Part shown: piece after piece, positions 51,775 to 59,485 of the stretch
How the letters are laid out: the number at the start of each line of letters is the position of its first letter
Position numbering within the stretch: position 1 is the stretch's first letter
Source: a virus
Strand: one strand, 5' to 3'
Length of the DNA stretch: 62,458 bases
IMG/VR virus record: IMGVR_UViG_3300045741_000405
Coordinates: 1 to 62,458 of that record
Position numbers and translations under genes: made by a program
Notes under the pieces: model-generated
Told to the model about the DNA's origin: nothing
The model's input: only the letters and a program-made list of their open reading frames with translations
The model's database searches: none

Positions 51775-52270
51775 TTGGGTAAGGTGTGATTGCCTACAAC
51801 GGCAATTGGTGGAAGATACGAAATTATTCTTAGGAATAATGCTCGAAGGTGGATGGGAACAATATGAGCGAAACGATACTCTCCGAGCTATTTATGAAAT
51901 CAATGCACAATTATTTGGAGTTTTCGACCTGTACGGCAACAGAGCAGATAGACGGTGGAAACTTGTCGCTCTCATTTCGAATCATTTTGCCAAAAAAGGA
52001 ACAACAATCACAGCGACAACGCTTAATGAATTGGTTGATGGGAAGTTTGGGCGAGATCAATTTCATTGGGACCGTTGCTGTCAGTCTGAGCTTCTCTGGC
52101 TCAGACTTGACTATACAAGGAAGCATTCCTGGAATGAGTCTGTTTTTTGTGAACTGCTTTCGAGAAGAACTCAGTACCTTACTATAATCACTTCGAGCAA
52201 TCCACTTAGGCATTCTTTATTTGAGATTAACCTTCTTGATTGTTCTGGGGTGATTCAGCATGAGGTTTGA
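51716..52270 (+). CDS. Degenerate DnaC-like helicase loader with zinc ribbon
   Basis: CEKCLGTKHVRVGDSWVRCDC (residues 6-26) is a zinc ribbon often seen at the start of phage loaders. A palindrome (51823-51840) follows, read as LFLGI. The later part aligns by eye with DnaC: ISNHFAKKGTTITATTLNELV, then LLSRRTQYLTIITSSNPL for the end of the AAA+ core and sensor 1. The Walker A position reads YGNRADRRWKL and the Walker B position LLWLRLDYT, so ATP-binding residues are missing. It lies directly before dnaB and overlaps polA, as loader genes often do. Confidence 0.55.
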   Translation: MKKKRCEKCLGTKHVRVGDSWVRCDCLQRQLVEDTKLFLGIMLEGGWEQYERNDTLRAIYEINAQLFGVFDLYGNRADRRWKLVALISNHFAKKGTTITATTLNELVDGKFGRDQFHWDRCCQSELLWLRLDYTRKHSWNESVFCELLSRRTQYLTIITSSNPLRHSLFEINLLDCSGVIQHEV

Positions 52271-53618
52271 GTATGTAATTCTACGAAAGCTATTTGACGA
52301 TCCGAGTTCCAGGGAACGGCTTAAGCATTTAGAGCAGTTTGGGTTTCAAGAGGACATTCTCAAGTTTATCTATCGGTCTATCTTTGTTTCGAAGCTTCGA
52401 AATGTTCCAATTTCTCCGGAGTTCTACCTGAATTTCGTTGAGAGTAAGCGGCTAAAAGAGAAAACGCATGGGAAGGTAATTGAAGTAATCGGTTCTATTT
52501 TCGCGCTTAAATCACCATTAGAAAGTGAGGTGGAATATGCCATCAAAGGACTCAAGTACGAAGCAGAAACAAGAGCCTTCTGTAGACAGCTTGAAACCGC
52601 AGCAAAAGAAGTTTCTTTTGGAAACCTTGAATCGGCTAAACGGGTTCTTTACGAGGGAAAAGAACAATTACTTGCTTACTCAGATAGCGATAGCAGACGG
52701 AAATCAGCACGTTCGATGGCTGAGTTACGACCTAAGACGCTTGAAGGCAGCTACTCAACGGGCTTTAGAATCATTGATCAAATCGTAGGTGGTGGGCAAC
52801 GTACCGAGCTTTGGCTCGTCGCTGGGTATGTGGGCGAGTTGAAGTCTACCTTTTTGATTTCTATCGCCCACAACCTTTTTCTCAAGGGTAAGAAAGTTCT
52901 ATTTGTTTCTCTTGAGATGTCTATGGACGAGGTAAAGCAGCGATTGATAGGGCAGCACATTGCGTATATGGGAAAAATGGTTCCTTCATCTGAGATATCC
53001 TCGCAATTATTCCTAGGAATAAATGAGCAGTATTACCGTGAAGCGGTTGTAGATTTTGATTCCAATCCGGTATATGGGGATATTGAGATTTACCAACCGG
53101 AGTTAGGGGCGTCAATTATTGATGTAGGTAGGCAGATTGAAACAGGTTCACGTATTCTGGATGCTGTTATTATTGATTATGCGCAGCTTCTCACTCCACT
53201 TTCAAAGTCTTTAGAGCATCGGCACTCGCTCAATGATACGCTTCGGTACGCGAAGAAGATGGCCCTTGAGGCGTATGGGCGTAAGGGTGTGTTTATTGTG
53301 TCTGGGCATCAGACTTCTTCTGATGGTAGACATAGGGCGGAGGAGAAGGGGTTTTATGATTTGGCAGCCCTTTCTGAATCCATAGGAGCGGCTCAAATTG
53401 CGAATGTAGTTATTTGGTCCCTATTCACTGAAGAGATGCGAAGAAGAAATGAGATCAAGATAGGTCTTTCCAAGAGTCGTAATACCACTACCAATGGGTC
53501 GATCCATTTTCTTCCCGTAGATCTATCCTTTGGCCTTATTGGGAAAGAACCAATAGTAAAATCAGCGAATACGGTTTCTTCTGATTCGCTTGATGATTTG
53601 ATCAGCGATTATTCTTAG
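52260..53618 (+). CDS. dnaB: Replicative DNA helicase, DnaB type
   Basis: A helical N-terminal region precedes the RecA-like core: P-loop AGYVGELKSTF (about 181-191), VLFVSLEMSMDEVKQRL, AVIIDYAQLL and SGHQTSSDG. The Gly normally before the P-loop Lys is replaced by Leu (ELKST). A palindrome (53006-53022) is read as QLFLGIN between Walker A and B regions. The stop TAG is the one inside the palindrome variant TTCTTAGGAA at 53608. Confidence 0.88.
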   Translation: MRFEYVILRKLFDDPSSRERLKHLEQFGFQEDILKFIYRSIFVSKLRNVPISPEFYLNFVESKRLKEKTHGKVIEVIGSIFALKSPLESEVEYAIKGLKYEAETRAFCRQLETAAKEVSFGNLESAKRVLYEGKEQLLAYSDSDSRRKSARSMAELRPKTLEGSYSTGFRIIDQIVGGGQRTELWLVAGYVGELKSTFLISIAHNLFLKGKKVLFVSLEMSMDEVKQRLIGQHIAYMGKMVPSSEISSQLFLGINEQYYREAVVDFDSNPVYGDIEIYQPELGASIIDVGRQIETGSRILDAVIIDYAQLLTPLSKSLEHRHSLNDTLRYAKKMALEAYGRKGVFIVSGHQTSSDGRHRAEEKGFYDLAALSESIGAAQIANVVIWSLFTEEMRRRNEIKIGLSKSRNTTTNGSIHFLPVDLSFGLIGKEPIVKSANTVSSDSLDDLISDYS

Positions 53619-53626
53619 GAATAAGT

Positions 53627-54280
53627 ATGAACCTGCGTGAACGAGTAAATTCAAAAATTTTTGTTGACACTCTAATTTCACACTTTAAAATGCGTGCCAA
53701 TGCGAGTGGATTCATGGTTTGTCCATTTCATTCGGATTCGAGACCTTCCTTTAAGGTATACGGGAAGGAGAAGGGGTGGTTTTGTTTCCAGTGTCAAAGG
53801 GGAGGAGGTGCGGTTGAATTCCTTGCTTACCTTAAAAGATGTTCTTTTGAAATGGCGACAAAAGCATTGGCTAAAAAATGGGGAATTAGCGAACAAACAG
53901 ACTTTGCTAACTTATCCATTGCGACCTTATCAGACGAAGAACGTGCAAGGCTTGAACAAGCTTCTCGACATAGCTTCTTTATTGGATGGCAACGCCAAAA
54001 GTGTATTGATTTCTTTGCTGAGTTAGAGAAGGTCCCGAGTAAGTACAAGGAGTTTGTATATGACGCCTGGTACAATTTTGGAATTCCTCATCTCGAAAGA
54101 TATCGGTATTTATATCTTACTGATGGTTCTTCTCGCGTCCTTGATAAGTATGTACCGGAGTTCAAAGACTTCATAAAATCGAAGGTTCATTGTTGGAGAT
54201 ATCATGCTGAAACAGGAACTCATTCAAAGATATTACGCGCTAGATCAGACAAGGTTGAAGCTCGAACGAGAAGCGCGTGA
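53627..54280 (+). CDS. CHC2 zinc-finger primase-like protein, no TOPRIM seen
   Basis: Residues 33-65 (CPFHSDSRPSFKVY, then CFQCQRGGGAVEF) are the DnaG zinc-binding motif. The remaining 150 residues show no DGxxD or other TOPRIM motif, and at 217 residues it is much shorter than full primases. It could be a DNA-recognition primase subunit or a remnant. It directly follows dnaB. The palindrome at 53608-53624 carries its ribosome-binding site. Confidence 0.7.
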   Translation: MNLRERVNSKIFVDTLISHFKMRANASGFMVCPFHSDSRPSFKVYGKEKGWFCFQCQRGGGAVEFLAYLKRCSFEMATKALAKKWGISEQTDFANLSIATLSDEERARLEQASRHSFFIGWQRQKCIDFFAELEKVPSKYKEFVYDAWYNFGIPHLERYRYLYLTDGSSRVLDKYVPEFKDFIKSKVHCWRYHAETGTHSKILRARSDKVEARTRSA

Positions 54281-54503
54281 GATATCTGATTTGGTGAAGG
54301 ACCTTAAAGAGAGAATCGTAAACAGTCTCAATAAGGGGAATGAGGTTGAGGCAGGGGCATTCACTGTTCGTATGGCGGAAGGTGGAAGATATCCTTCTTG
54401 GAAAGAAGAATTTGAGAAACGTCTTGGGGAAGAGGCGGTACAAGAGGTGATTTCTAATACTCCCTATAAGAAGGTATTACTTGTGGAGCCTGCAAGTGAC
54501 TGA
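54204..54503 (+). CDS. Small helical protein, paralog of 61599-61967
   Basis: The pattern LEREAREI, then a second helix, YPSWKEEFEKRLGEEAVQEVI and SNTPYK is shared with the protein at 61599-61967, so the two are paralogs. No function is recognised. GGAG is upstream. The 77-base overlap with the primase gene is long but this start is well supported. Confidence 0.65.
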   Translation: MLKQELIQRYYALDQTRLKLEREAREISDLVKDLKERIVNSLNKGNEVEAGAFTVRMAEGGRYPSWKEEFEKRLGEEAVQEVISNTPYKKVLLVEPASD

Positions 54504-54699
54504 TGGATTTTTTAAGACTTGGAGTAGGAAGGGTGTGAACAACCCAAAGGCTAAGTTATCGGAGGATGACGTCAAGGAAATTCGAAGACTCCATGCTTCA
54601 GGAAAACTGACTAAGCACATTGCGGAGGATTATGGTGTAGCGATTACTACGATTGCAGCGATTGTGACTCGAAGGGCATGGAAACATATCATTGATTAG
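54496..54699 (+). CDS. Small helix-turn-helix protein, 67 aa
   Basis: From the GTG at 54496 the product contains NNPKAKLSEDDVKEIRRLHASG and HIAEDYGVAITTIAAIV, a homeodomain-like or NUMOD-like helix-turn-helix. GGAG is seven bases upstream. It probably binds DNA as an accessory regulator. The start is tentative. Confidence 0.6.
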   Translation: MTDGFFKTWSRKGVNNPKAKLSEDDVKEIRRLHASGKLTKHIAEDYGVAITTIAAIVTRRAWKHIID

Positions 54700-54709
54700 G
54701 AAAAGGGTA

Positions 54710-55060
54710 ATGCGGCAGAGAAATTTCAAAGAGGAAGGGGCAGAGCTACAAAAGAAAATGAGTCTTTTTGGGATTACTTCTAAGGAACTTTCTGAACGTA
54801 TCGCTTGTTCACATAGTCTTGTTAATTATTGGTTGAATGGCACAGGTTCTTGGCGAAATAGTAGGTACTACAGATCCGTTATGAATATTCTTAAGCCAGT
54901 GGATGCGAAGTCTGAAGATTCAGTTAGTAAAGAGCCTATTAATGTTTTTGAATGGATATTTGAAATGATGATGTTGATCAAAAGTGTTCGTGGTAAGGTT
55001 AAAATACCGGATCAAATTCTTGATGGAATTAAGGGAGCATTGAATCAGCTTTATTCTTAG
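54710..55060 (+). CDS. XRE-like DNA-binding protein, 116 aa
   Basis: The segment GITSKELSERIACSHSLVNYWLNGTGSW is a helix-turn-helix of the Cro/C1 type. The ATG at 54710 has AAAAGGG upstream. A TTG at 54692 is the in-frame alternative. The stop TAG is part of the palindrome at 55051-55066. It is the third small DNA-binding protein of the block. Confidence 0.6.
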   Translation: MRQRNFKEEGAELQKKMSLFGITSKELSERIACSHSLVNYWLNGTGSWRNSRYYRSVMNILKPVDAKSEDSVSKEPINVFEWIFEMMMLIKSVRGKVKIPDQILDGIKGALNQLYS

Positions 55061-55080
55061 GAATAATTTGCCTGCCTGTG

Positions 55081-55153
55081 GGGGAAGCCACACCAACTTC
55101 AGTTAACCCCTTCAAAGAAGTCCTCTTTTTGTATGACTCAATTAGGCTTCCCC
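55081..55153 (+). terminator. Leader hairpin or attenuator before the Ski2-like helicase
   Basis: GGGGAAGCC (55081-55089) pairs with GGCTTCCCC (55145-55153), followed by TACTTTTTAG. The enclosed 55 bases contain a CTTC-AAA-GAAG hairpin and a T-run. It could terminate read-through or attenuate the helicase gene, whose TTG start lies at 55193. No coding is visible in 55067-55192. Confidence 0.5.
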
Positions 55154-55192
55154 TACTTTTTAGTCTTAGGAATAGTGGAGAAAGGTGGTTGA

Positions 55193-57145
55193 TTGAGAGC
55201 CAATGAATTCCCTTATGGAGCATATCCATTCGACGAGTTTAACCCCCTTCAAAGATTGGTACTCCCGGAACTGGAATCGGGAACCAATGTCATTGTGGAG
55301 GGTAAAACTTCATCGGGAAAAACTATTTGTGGTGAGATACTTAGTGCTACTGCCTTATTTCAGGGCAGACAGGTCCTCTACCTCTGTCCGTTGAAGGCTT
55401 TGGCGGAGGAGAAATTAGAAGAATGGACTTCGCCAACTCATCCTTGGTACGCGCACAACATAGCGATTATTACGGGTGATTATGTTCTTACGCCATCGAA
55501 GAAGCGAGAGCTTGAGAATGCGGATGTAATTATCTCTACGTTTGAGATGTTTTCGGTGAGATGCCGTATGTCGCTCAGTGAGGGGTCTTCGTGGTTATTT
55601 AATCTTGGATCCTTGATTATTGATGAGGCTCATTTTTTGTCCTCGGATGGTCGTGGTGATCATTTAGAGCACGCGCTACTCCTTTTCACTAAAATCAATC
55701 CCAATTGTCGGATTGTATTTCTTTCAGCTACTCTTTCGAATTCTCCCGATATTGCGATTTGGCTTACCCAGTTGAATCTTAGGCCGACGGTTCATATTAA
55801 GTCTGATTATCGTCCTTGCCCGCTTCGGATTCATTTTCATGCTTATGAGCCATCGGGTAATCCATTTACATCTTCTGGACCTGATTTACAGAGACAGTTG
55901 AAATATCTTTTTAGTCTTGATACTGAGTCTCAATGGCTTGTTTTTGTGCATTCCAAGGCGCATGGAAGGTTAGCCATTGAGGTAGCGAAGAAGGTTTGGG
56001 CTTCTCGGGTAGGGTTCCACAATGCAGACCTTGATAAAGGGTCAAGGAAGGCTCTGGAAGGGGCTTTCAAGTCTGGTGAGGTAAGATGTCTTATTGCTAC
56101 TTCCACACTTGCCTATGGTTGTAATATGCCCGCTAGGAGGGTAGCCATATTTGGTCTTAGGAGGGGATTTAGTGAAGTAGATCCTTTGGACATTATTCAG
56201 GAATGTGGGAGGGCGGGTAGGCCGAGGTACGATAATGAGGGTGATGCGTATGTCATATTGGAGAAGAGGCAGCTTCAGGATGGATGGGATCATTTAATCC
56301 GAGAGGGGATCGGAGTAAAATCAAGGTTATCCACTAAGATTGGGTTTCATCTTATTGGGGAGATTGCGGAGGGGAGGATAGCGGAGAGAGATCAGGTTGT
56401 AGCATGGGCAAAGCGATCATTGGCATACCAACAGGAGTTGATTTGTGAAAAGAAGCTCACTGAAGCACTCACTTTATATAGAACTCACGGATTGGTTCAC
56501 ACATCGTTTGAAGGACCCGATAAGTTCGAAGCAAGTATTCTTGGACGGATTGCATCAGCGCATTACTATGATCCGATGGATGTGGTGTCTTGGAGAAGGA
56601 ATTTAAATACGGTCAATGAGAGACAGCTACATCGAAATGATGCTGCTTTAGCATGGATGTTCATGAGGATTTCCTCAATTGTTGGATTTATTCCGAAGGA
56701 CTTGAAAGGGTATGTTTCCTCATATCTTTCGGAAATGAAAAAACTGGATTTAACTTTTGGCACCGATGGTACTCTTGCAGCGGCCACAGTTCTTCATTTG
56801 CATTTAACTGGCCAGGTGGAGACAGCCAAGAGATTCCCATCGATCCTTATATCAATTATTACCGATATCGATCGAATGCTTTCGTGCATTCAGCAGATAG
56901 ATCAGAGAATATTCCATAATCATTCCCAGGAATATTTTAAGCTTCTTCGGCAAAGGGTTCGGTACGGGGTTAATTGGGAAGAAGCTGATTTGTGTTGTAT
57001 TCCAGGGATTGGAAAGGTGCATTCAGGGGCGCTTGTTGAGAGTGGGATTTTGGATCAGAAATCATTTTGGGCAAATCCAGGCAAGGTGAAGACGGTAATT
57101 CCTTACAAGTTATACGACAAATTATTTACGAAGGTGGAGGCATGA
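55193..57145 (+). CDS. Ski2/Hel308-like SF2 helicase
   Basis: Motif I is GKTSSGKT (about 37-44), motif II is IIDEAHFL, motif III is LSATLSN and motif VI is QECGRAGRP. The C-terminal LCCIPGIGKVHSGALVESG is a helix-hairpin-helix. The architecture matches Hel308 and other Ski2-like helicases that process stalled forks. The start is TTG with AAAGGTGG upstream. The end overlaps the next ATG as ATGA. Confidence 0.88.
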   Translation: MRANEFPYGAYPFDEFNPLQRLVLPELESGTNVIVEGKTSSGKTICGEILSATALFQGRQVLYLCPLKALAEEKLEEWTSPTHPWYAHNIAIITGDYVLTPSKKRELENADVIISTFEMFSVRCRMSLSEGSSWLFNLGSLIIDEAHFLSSDGRGDHLEHALLLFTKINPNCRIVFLSATLSNSPDIAIWLTQLNLRPTVHIKSDYRPCPLRIHFHAYEPSGNPFTSSGPDLQRQLKYLFSLDTESQWLVFVHSKAHGRLAIEVAKKVWASRVGFHNADLDKGSRKALEGAFKSGEVRCLIATSTLAYGCNMPARRVAIFGLRRGFSEVDPLDIIQECGRAGRPRYDNEGDAYVILEKRQLQDGWDHLIREGIGVKSRLSTKIGFHLIGEIAEGRIAERDQVVAWAKRSLAYQQELICEKKLTEALTLYRTHGLVHTSFEGPDKFEASILGRIASAHYYDPMDVVSWRRNLNTVNERQLHRNDAALAWMFMRISSIVGFIPKDLKGYVSSYLSEMKKLDLTFGTDGTLAAATVLHLHLTGQVETAKRFPSILISIITDIDRMLSCIQQIDQRIFHNHSQEYFKLLRQRVRYGVNWEEADLCCIPGIGKVHSGALVESGILDQKSFWANPGKVKTVIPYKLYDKLFTKVEA

Positions 57146-57495
57146 ATTTACTAGATCAGGTTCAGCAAGCGGTAATTGACATGAATGAGGGGAGGGAGTT
57201 GACAGGGGAGGTAGGGGATCTTGTTTCAGTAGCACTTAACCCAATTAGTTTTATTGATCATGGGTTAGCGAAATTGATTGCCCATTTGCATGAAGAATCT
57301 TATTCAGCGAGAGAGATCAATCAAGTTTTGGGATATCTCCGAGAAACGATTAGTAAGTTTGTATCAAGACTTCCTACACCTCATACCATTCTTGAAGCAG
57401 CTAAGAATGGTTCTCCAGCAGAAGCGTCGGTGGTGTCTGATAACGGTATTGACGTGCCAGACGAGGAAGGGGAGGAGGTATCGGGAAAGGTATGA
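57142..57495 (+). CDS. Hypothetical protein, 117 aa
   Basis: The start at 57142 is preceded by GGAGG and coupled to the helicase as ATGA. The protein is largely helical with an acidic C-terminal tail (DVPDEEGEEV). It couples to the MazG-like gene by another ATGA. No family is recognised. Confidence 0.65.
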   Translation: MNLLDQVQQAVIDMNEGRELTGEVGDLVSVALNPISFIDHGLAKLIAHLHEESYSAREINQVLGYLRETISKFVSRLPTPHTILEAAKNGSPAEASVVSDNGIDVPDEEGEEVSGKV

Positions 57496-57824
57496 ATTTA
57501 GACTATTACCAAAATCAGGCGAAGGAATATGCGACCTATCCGAGGATTGATGGGAAGGGTTATATTTATCCAGCTCTCGGATTATCTGGAGAGGCTGGGG
57601 AGGTATGTGAGAAGATCAAGCGTATCTTTAGGGATGATGCTGGAGTATTTAGCACAGTTCGTAGAGATTCCTTGAGGTTAGAGCTTGGAGATGTTCTTTG
57701 GTATATTTCCCAGCTTGCAACGGAGTTTGGGTTTGAGTTATCGGACATTGCATTAGCGAATCTTGAGAAGCTTCAGAAGCGGAAGCTCAATGGAACTCTT
57801 TCTGGAGATGGAGATTTGAGATGA
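57492..57824 (+). CDS. MazG-like nucleotide pyrophosphohydrolase
   Basis: LGLSGEAGEVCEKIKR (about residues 29-44) and LELGDVLWYISQLATEFG carry the EExxE and ExxD-type metal site of all-alpha NTP pyrophosphatases. It would hydrolyse nucleotides and may affect (p)ppGpp or dNTP pools. It is coupled to the previous gene and overlaps the next one. Confidence 0.85.
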   Translation: MNLDYYQNQAKEYATYPRIDGKGYIYPALGLSGEAGEVCEKIKRIFRDDAGVFSTVRRDSLRLELGDVLWYISQLATEFGFELSDIALANLEKLQKRKLNGTLSGDGDLR

Positions 57825-58018
57825 AGGTTATTCCTAGGAATAAGAAGAAAGCCAAGCCGATGAATCCTACTCCAGTTGTTCTTGCTTTAGAGGATATTAG
57901 TAAGTGCAGGGACATTATTGAGGCAGGGTTTCACCGTAACTGTGCTTTTATTCGTCACCTTGATGGGTATATTAAGCATTTGAAGAAGCTCATCGCCAAA
58001 GGGGAGTTTCAGGAATAG
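57821..58018 (+). CDS. Small basic protein, 65 aa
   Basis: The N terminus MKVIPRNKKKAK is formed by an in-frame palindrome (57828-57843), and a helical rest with IEAGFHRNCAFIRHLDGYIKHLKKL follows. GGAG lies eight bases before the ATG, which overlaps the previous stop as ATGA. No family is recognised. Confidence 0.6.
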   Translation: MKVIPRNKKKAKPMNPTPVVLALEDISKCRDIIEAGFHRNCAFIRHLDGYIKHLKKLIAKGEFQE

Positions 58019-58372
58019 ATGGCACATGACCGAGAATTTAAAAAGCGTTTGGAAGATGGAAGAATACAGAAGCATCGGATTCCATCCACTGATGCCATCG
58101 AGATCAATGAGGGTATTGGAGCGGTTCGTTTTGACGTTCTTTCGAAGCATGTTTTGCCTACTGGGATATCTACGTGGGTGAATCTATTTGTGGTATTTCG
58201 ACAGCGGAAGAAGAACACGAACGAGATATCCAAGGCGAAGATATCTTTGAGGAAGTATCAGTGTATTGGGGAGAAATGGGGAAGAAGGCAGAATTTCAAC
58301 ATAAACTCGGTAAAGGAAGCTAAAGCTATCCTGGAATTACTTAGGGTGGTGTATCCTAATGCGTTCATTTAA
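58019..58372 (+). CDS. Hypothetical protein, 117 aa
   Basis: This is a basic, beta-rich protein with an INEGIGAVRFDVLSKH segment. CAGGAATAG immediately before the ATG gives AGGA at five bases. No family is recognised. It overlaps the next small membrane gene. Confidence 0.6.
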   Translation: MAHDREFKKRLEDGRIQKHRIPSTDAIEINEGIGAVRFDVLSKHVLPTGISTWVNLFVVFRQRKKNTNEISKAKISLRKYQCIGEKWGRRQNFNINSVKEAKAILELLRVVYPNAFI

Positions 58373-58523
58373 GGCTTTCCTTGCTTTTATAACGGTACTT
58401 ATTTGTGGTTTAGTGTTTCCCTTCAACCAGCTCATTACCTATCGGCAGTATGTCACTATCGTTGGTTCATTCTTAGGAATAATGTCTTTTCTTTACCTTA
58501 TCTGGGTTTTAGTAGAATCATAG
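58359..58523 (+). CDS. Small two-helix membrane protein, 54 aa
   Basis: The frame MRSFKAFLAFITVLICGLVF begins with one transmembrane helix. A short loop and a second helix (TIVGSFLGIMSF) follow, and the end is VLVES. AGGGTGG lies upstream. The palindrome core at 58469-58484 is read as SFLGI inside the second helix. A small holin or accessory protein is possible but not supported further. Confidence 0.6.
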   Translation: MRSFKAFLAFITVLICGLVFPFNQLITYRQYVTIVGSFLGIMSFLYLIWVLVES

Positions 58524-58536
58524 AGAGGAGGTAAGC

Positions 58537-58593
58537 ATGGCAAAGAAGAAGCCCAAGAAGCCGATGCCGGGAATGCCCAAGCCAGGTTGTTGA
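58537..58593 (+). CDS. 18-residue basic microprotein
   Basis: An unusually strong AGGAGG six bases before an ATG leads to a Lys/Pro-rich 18-residue peptide, MAKKKPKKPMPGMPKPGC, ending in Cys. A perfect terminator follows 10 bases later, so the mRNA is made to end here. The product could be a DNA- or membrane-binding peptide. Its size means it would be missed by most gene finders. Confidence 0.55.
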   Translation: MAKKKPKKPMPGMPKPGC

Positions 58594-58603
58594 GCTAAAA
58601 TCA

Positions 58604-58626
58604 GGGGAGGAATTCTATTCCTCCCC
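58604..58626 (+). terminator. Intrinsic terminator after the microprotein
   Basis: GGGGAGGAAT (58604-58613) and ATTCCTCCCC (58617-58626) form a perfect 10-bp stem with a 3-base loop, followed by ATTTATT. A copy of CTAAAATCAG overlaps its left edge (58595-58604). Confidence 0.75.
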
Positions 58627-58660
58627 ATTTATTCCTAGGAATAATTGAGGGGTACTCACC

Positions 58661-58939
58661 ATGGCCATACATTGGTCCGATCGTGTCCTTAGACATACCT
58701 ACGTTACGGATATGTCCGGAAGAAAATGGTTGGTATCTACCGTGTTAGTAATTCACAAATGGGGAGCAAGCCCAATATCGTTCTATGAAACGATGGTGTT
58801 TCAGTCTCTACCGAATAATGAAATTGATTATACAGATCAGTACGTAGAGCGTTATGCGAATGATCATGAAGCTATCTCCGGCCATGAGAAAGCTTGTGCT
58901 CTTGTAGCAGGATGGAATGATGCCGTACACAAAGAATGA
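58661..58939 (+). CDS. Hypothetical protein, 92 aa
   Basis: GAGGGG precedes the ATG, and the palindrome at 58629-58644 is just upstream. The protein has aromatic beta segments (HTYVTDMSGRKWLVSTVLV) and an acidic helical end. No family is recognised. It overlaps the next gene by 23 bases. Confidence 0.6.
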   Translation: MAIHWSDRVLRHTYVTDMSGRKWLVSTVLVIHKWGASPISFYETMVFQSLPNNEIDYTDQYVERYANDHEAISGHEKACALVAGWNDAVHKE

Positions 58940-59117
58940 AGCTACTCTTGCAGCTATCGAAGTGCTTGAATTCTTAGAGCACCTTCCACAGATAAAAAAG
59001 ATAGATGGTAAATGGACCTATTTTGGATATTGGTCCAAGGAATTCGTCCAAGCACTACACGATATATGTTACAGGGAACGGAAGAGATTGGAAGAACATG
59101 AAGATAGGCAGGTATGA
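58917..59117 (+). CDS. Hypothetical protein, 66 aa
   Basis: This is a helical protein with an aromatic middle (KWTYFGYWSKEF) and a charged C terminus. AGGATGG lies upstream of ATGATG. No family is recognised. It is the last gene before the large non-coding region. Confidence 0.55.
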   Translation: MMPYTKNEATLAAIEVLEFLEHLPQIKKIDGKWTYFGYWSKEFVQALHDICYRERKRLEEHEDRQV

Positions 59118-59218
59118 GGTAATATTCCTTTCCCAATAAATAGGGTACCAACTAAACCCTATTATTATCCTCCCCCAAAACACTCCCTCCCCCCTACCCA
59201 TGGTAATTATTCCTAAGA

Positions 59219-59485
59219 CTAAAATCAGGATTATTCCTAGGAATAATTGAGAACTAAAATCAGAGTTCGATATCATACAGCTAAATTAGATTCAGCTAAA
59301 ATCAGTGGGTTGAAGATATTCTTCAGGAATAATTGGGAACTAAAATCAGTGCCCATCCAAGAGGTACAAACAACTAAAATCAGTGCTCTATGGAATTAGG
59401 GGCAACTAAAATCAGAACCCAACAAAACTAAAAACAGAATTAGCTAAAATCAGTTTTAACTAAAATCAGTTTTAACTAAAATCAG
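59219..59485 (+). repeat. Iteron array CTAAAATCAG, ten copies
   Basis: Copies begin at 59219, 59254, 59296, 59340, 59374, 59406, 59428 (one mismatch, CTAAAAACAG), 59444, 59460 and 59476, all in the same orientation. The spacing shrinks from about 40 bases to exactly 16 bases for the last four. A palindrome copy sits between the first and second. Further exact copies lie at 9385, 9947, 48039, 49359 and 58595. Confidence 0.88.
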
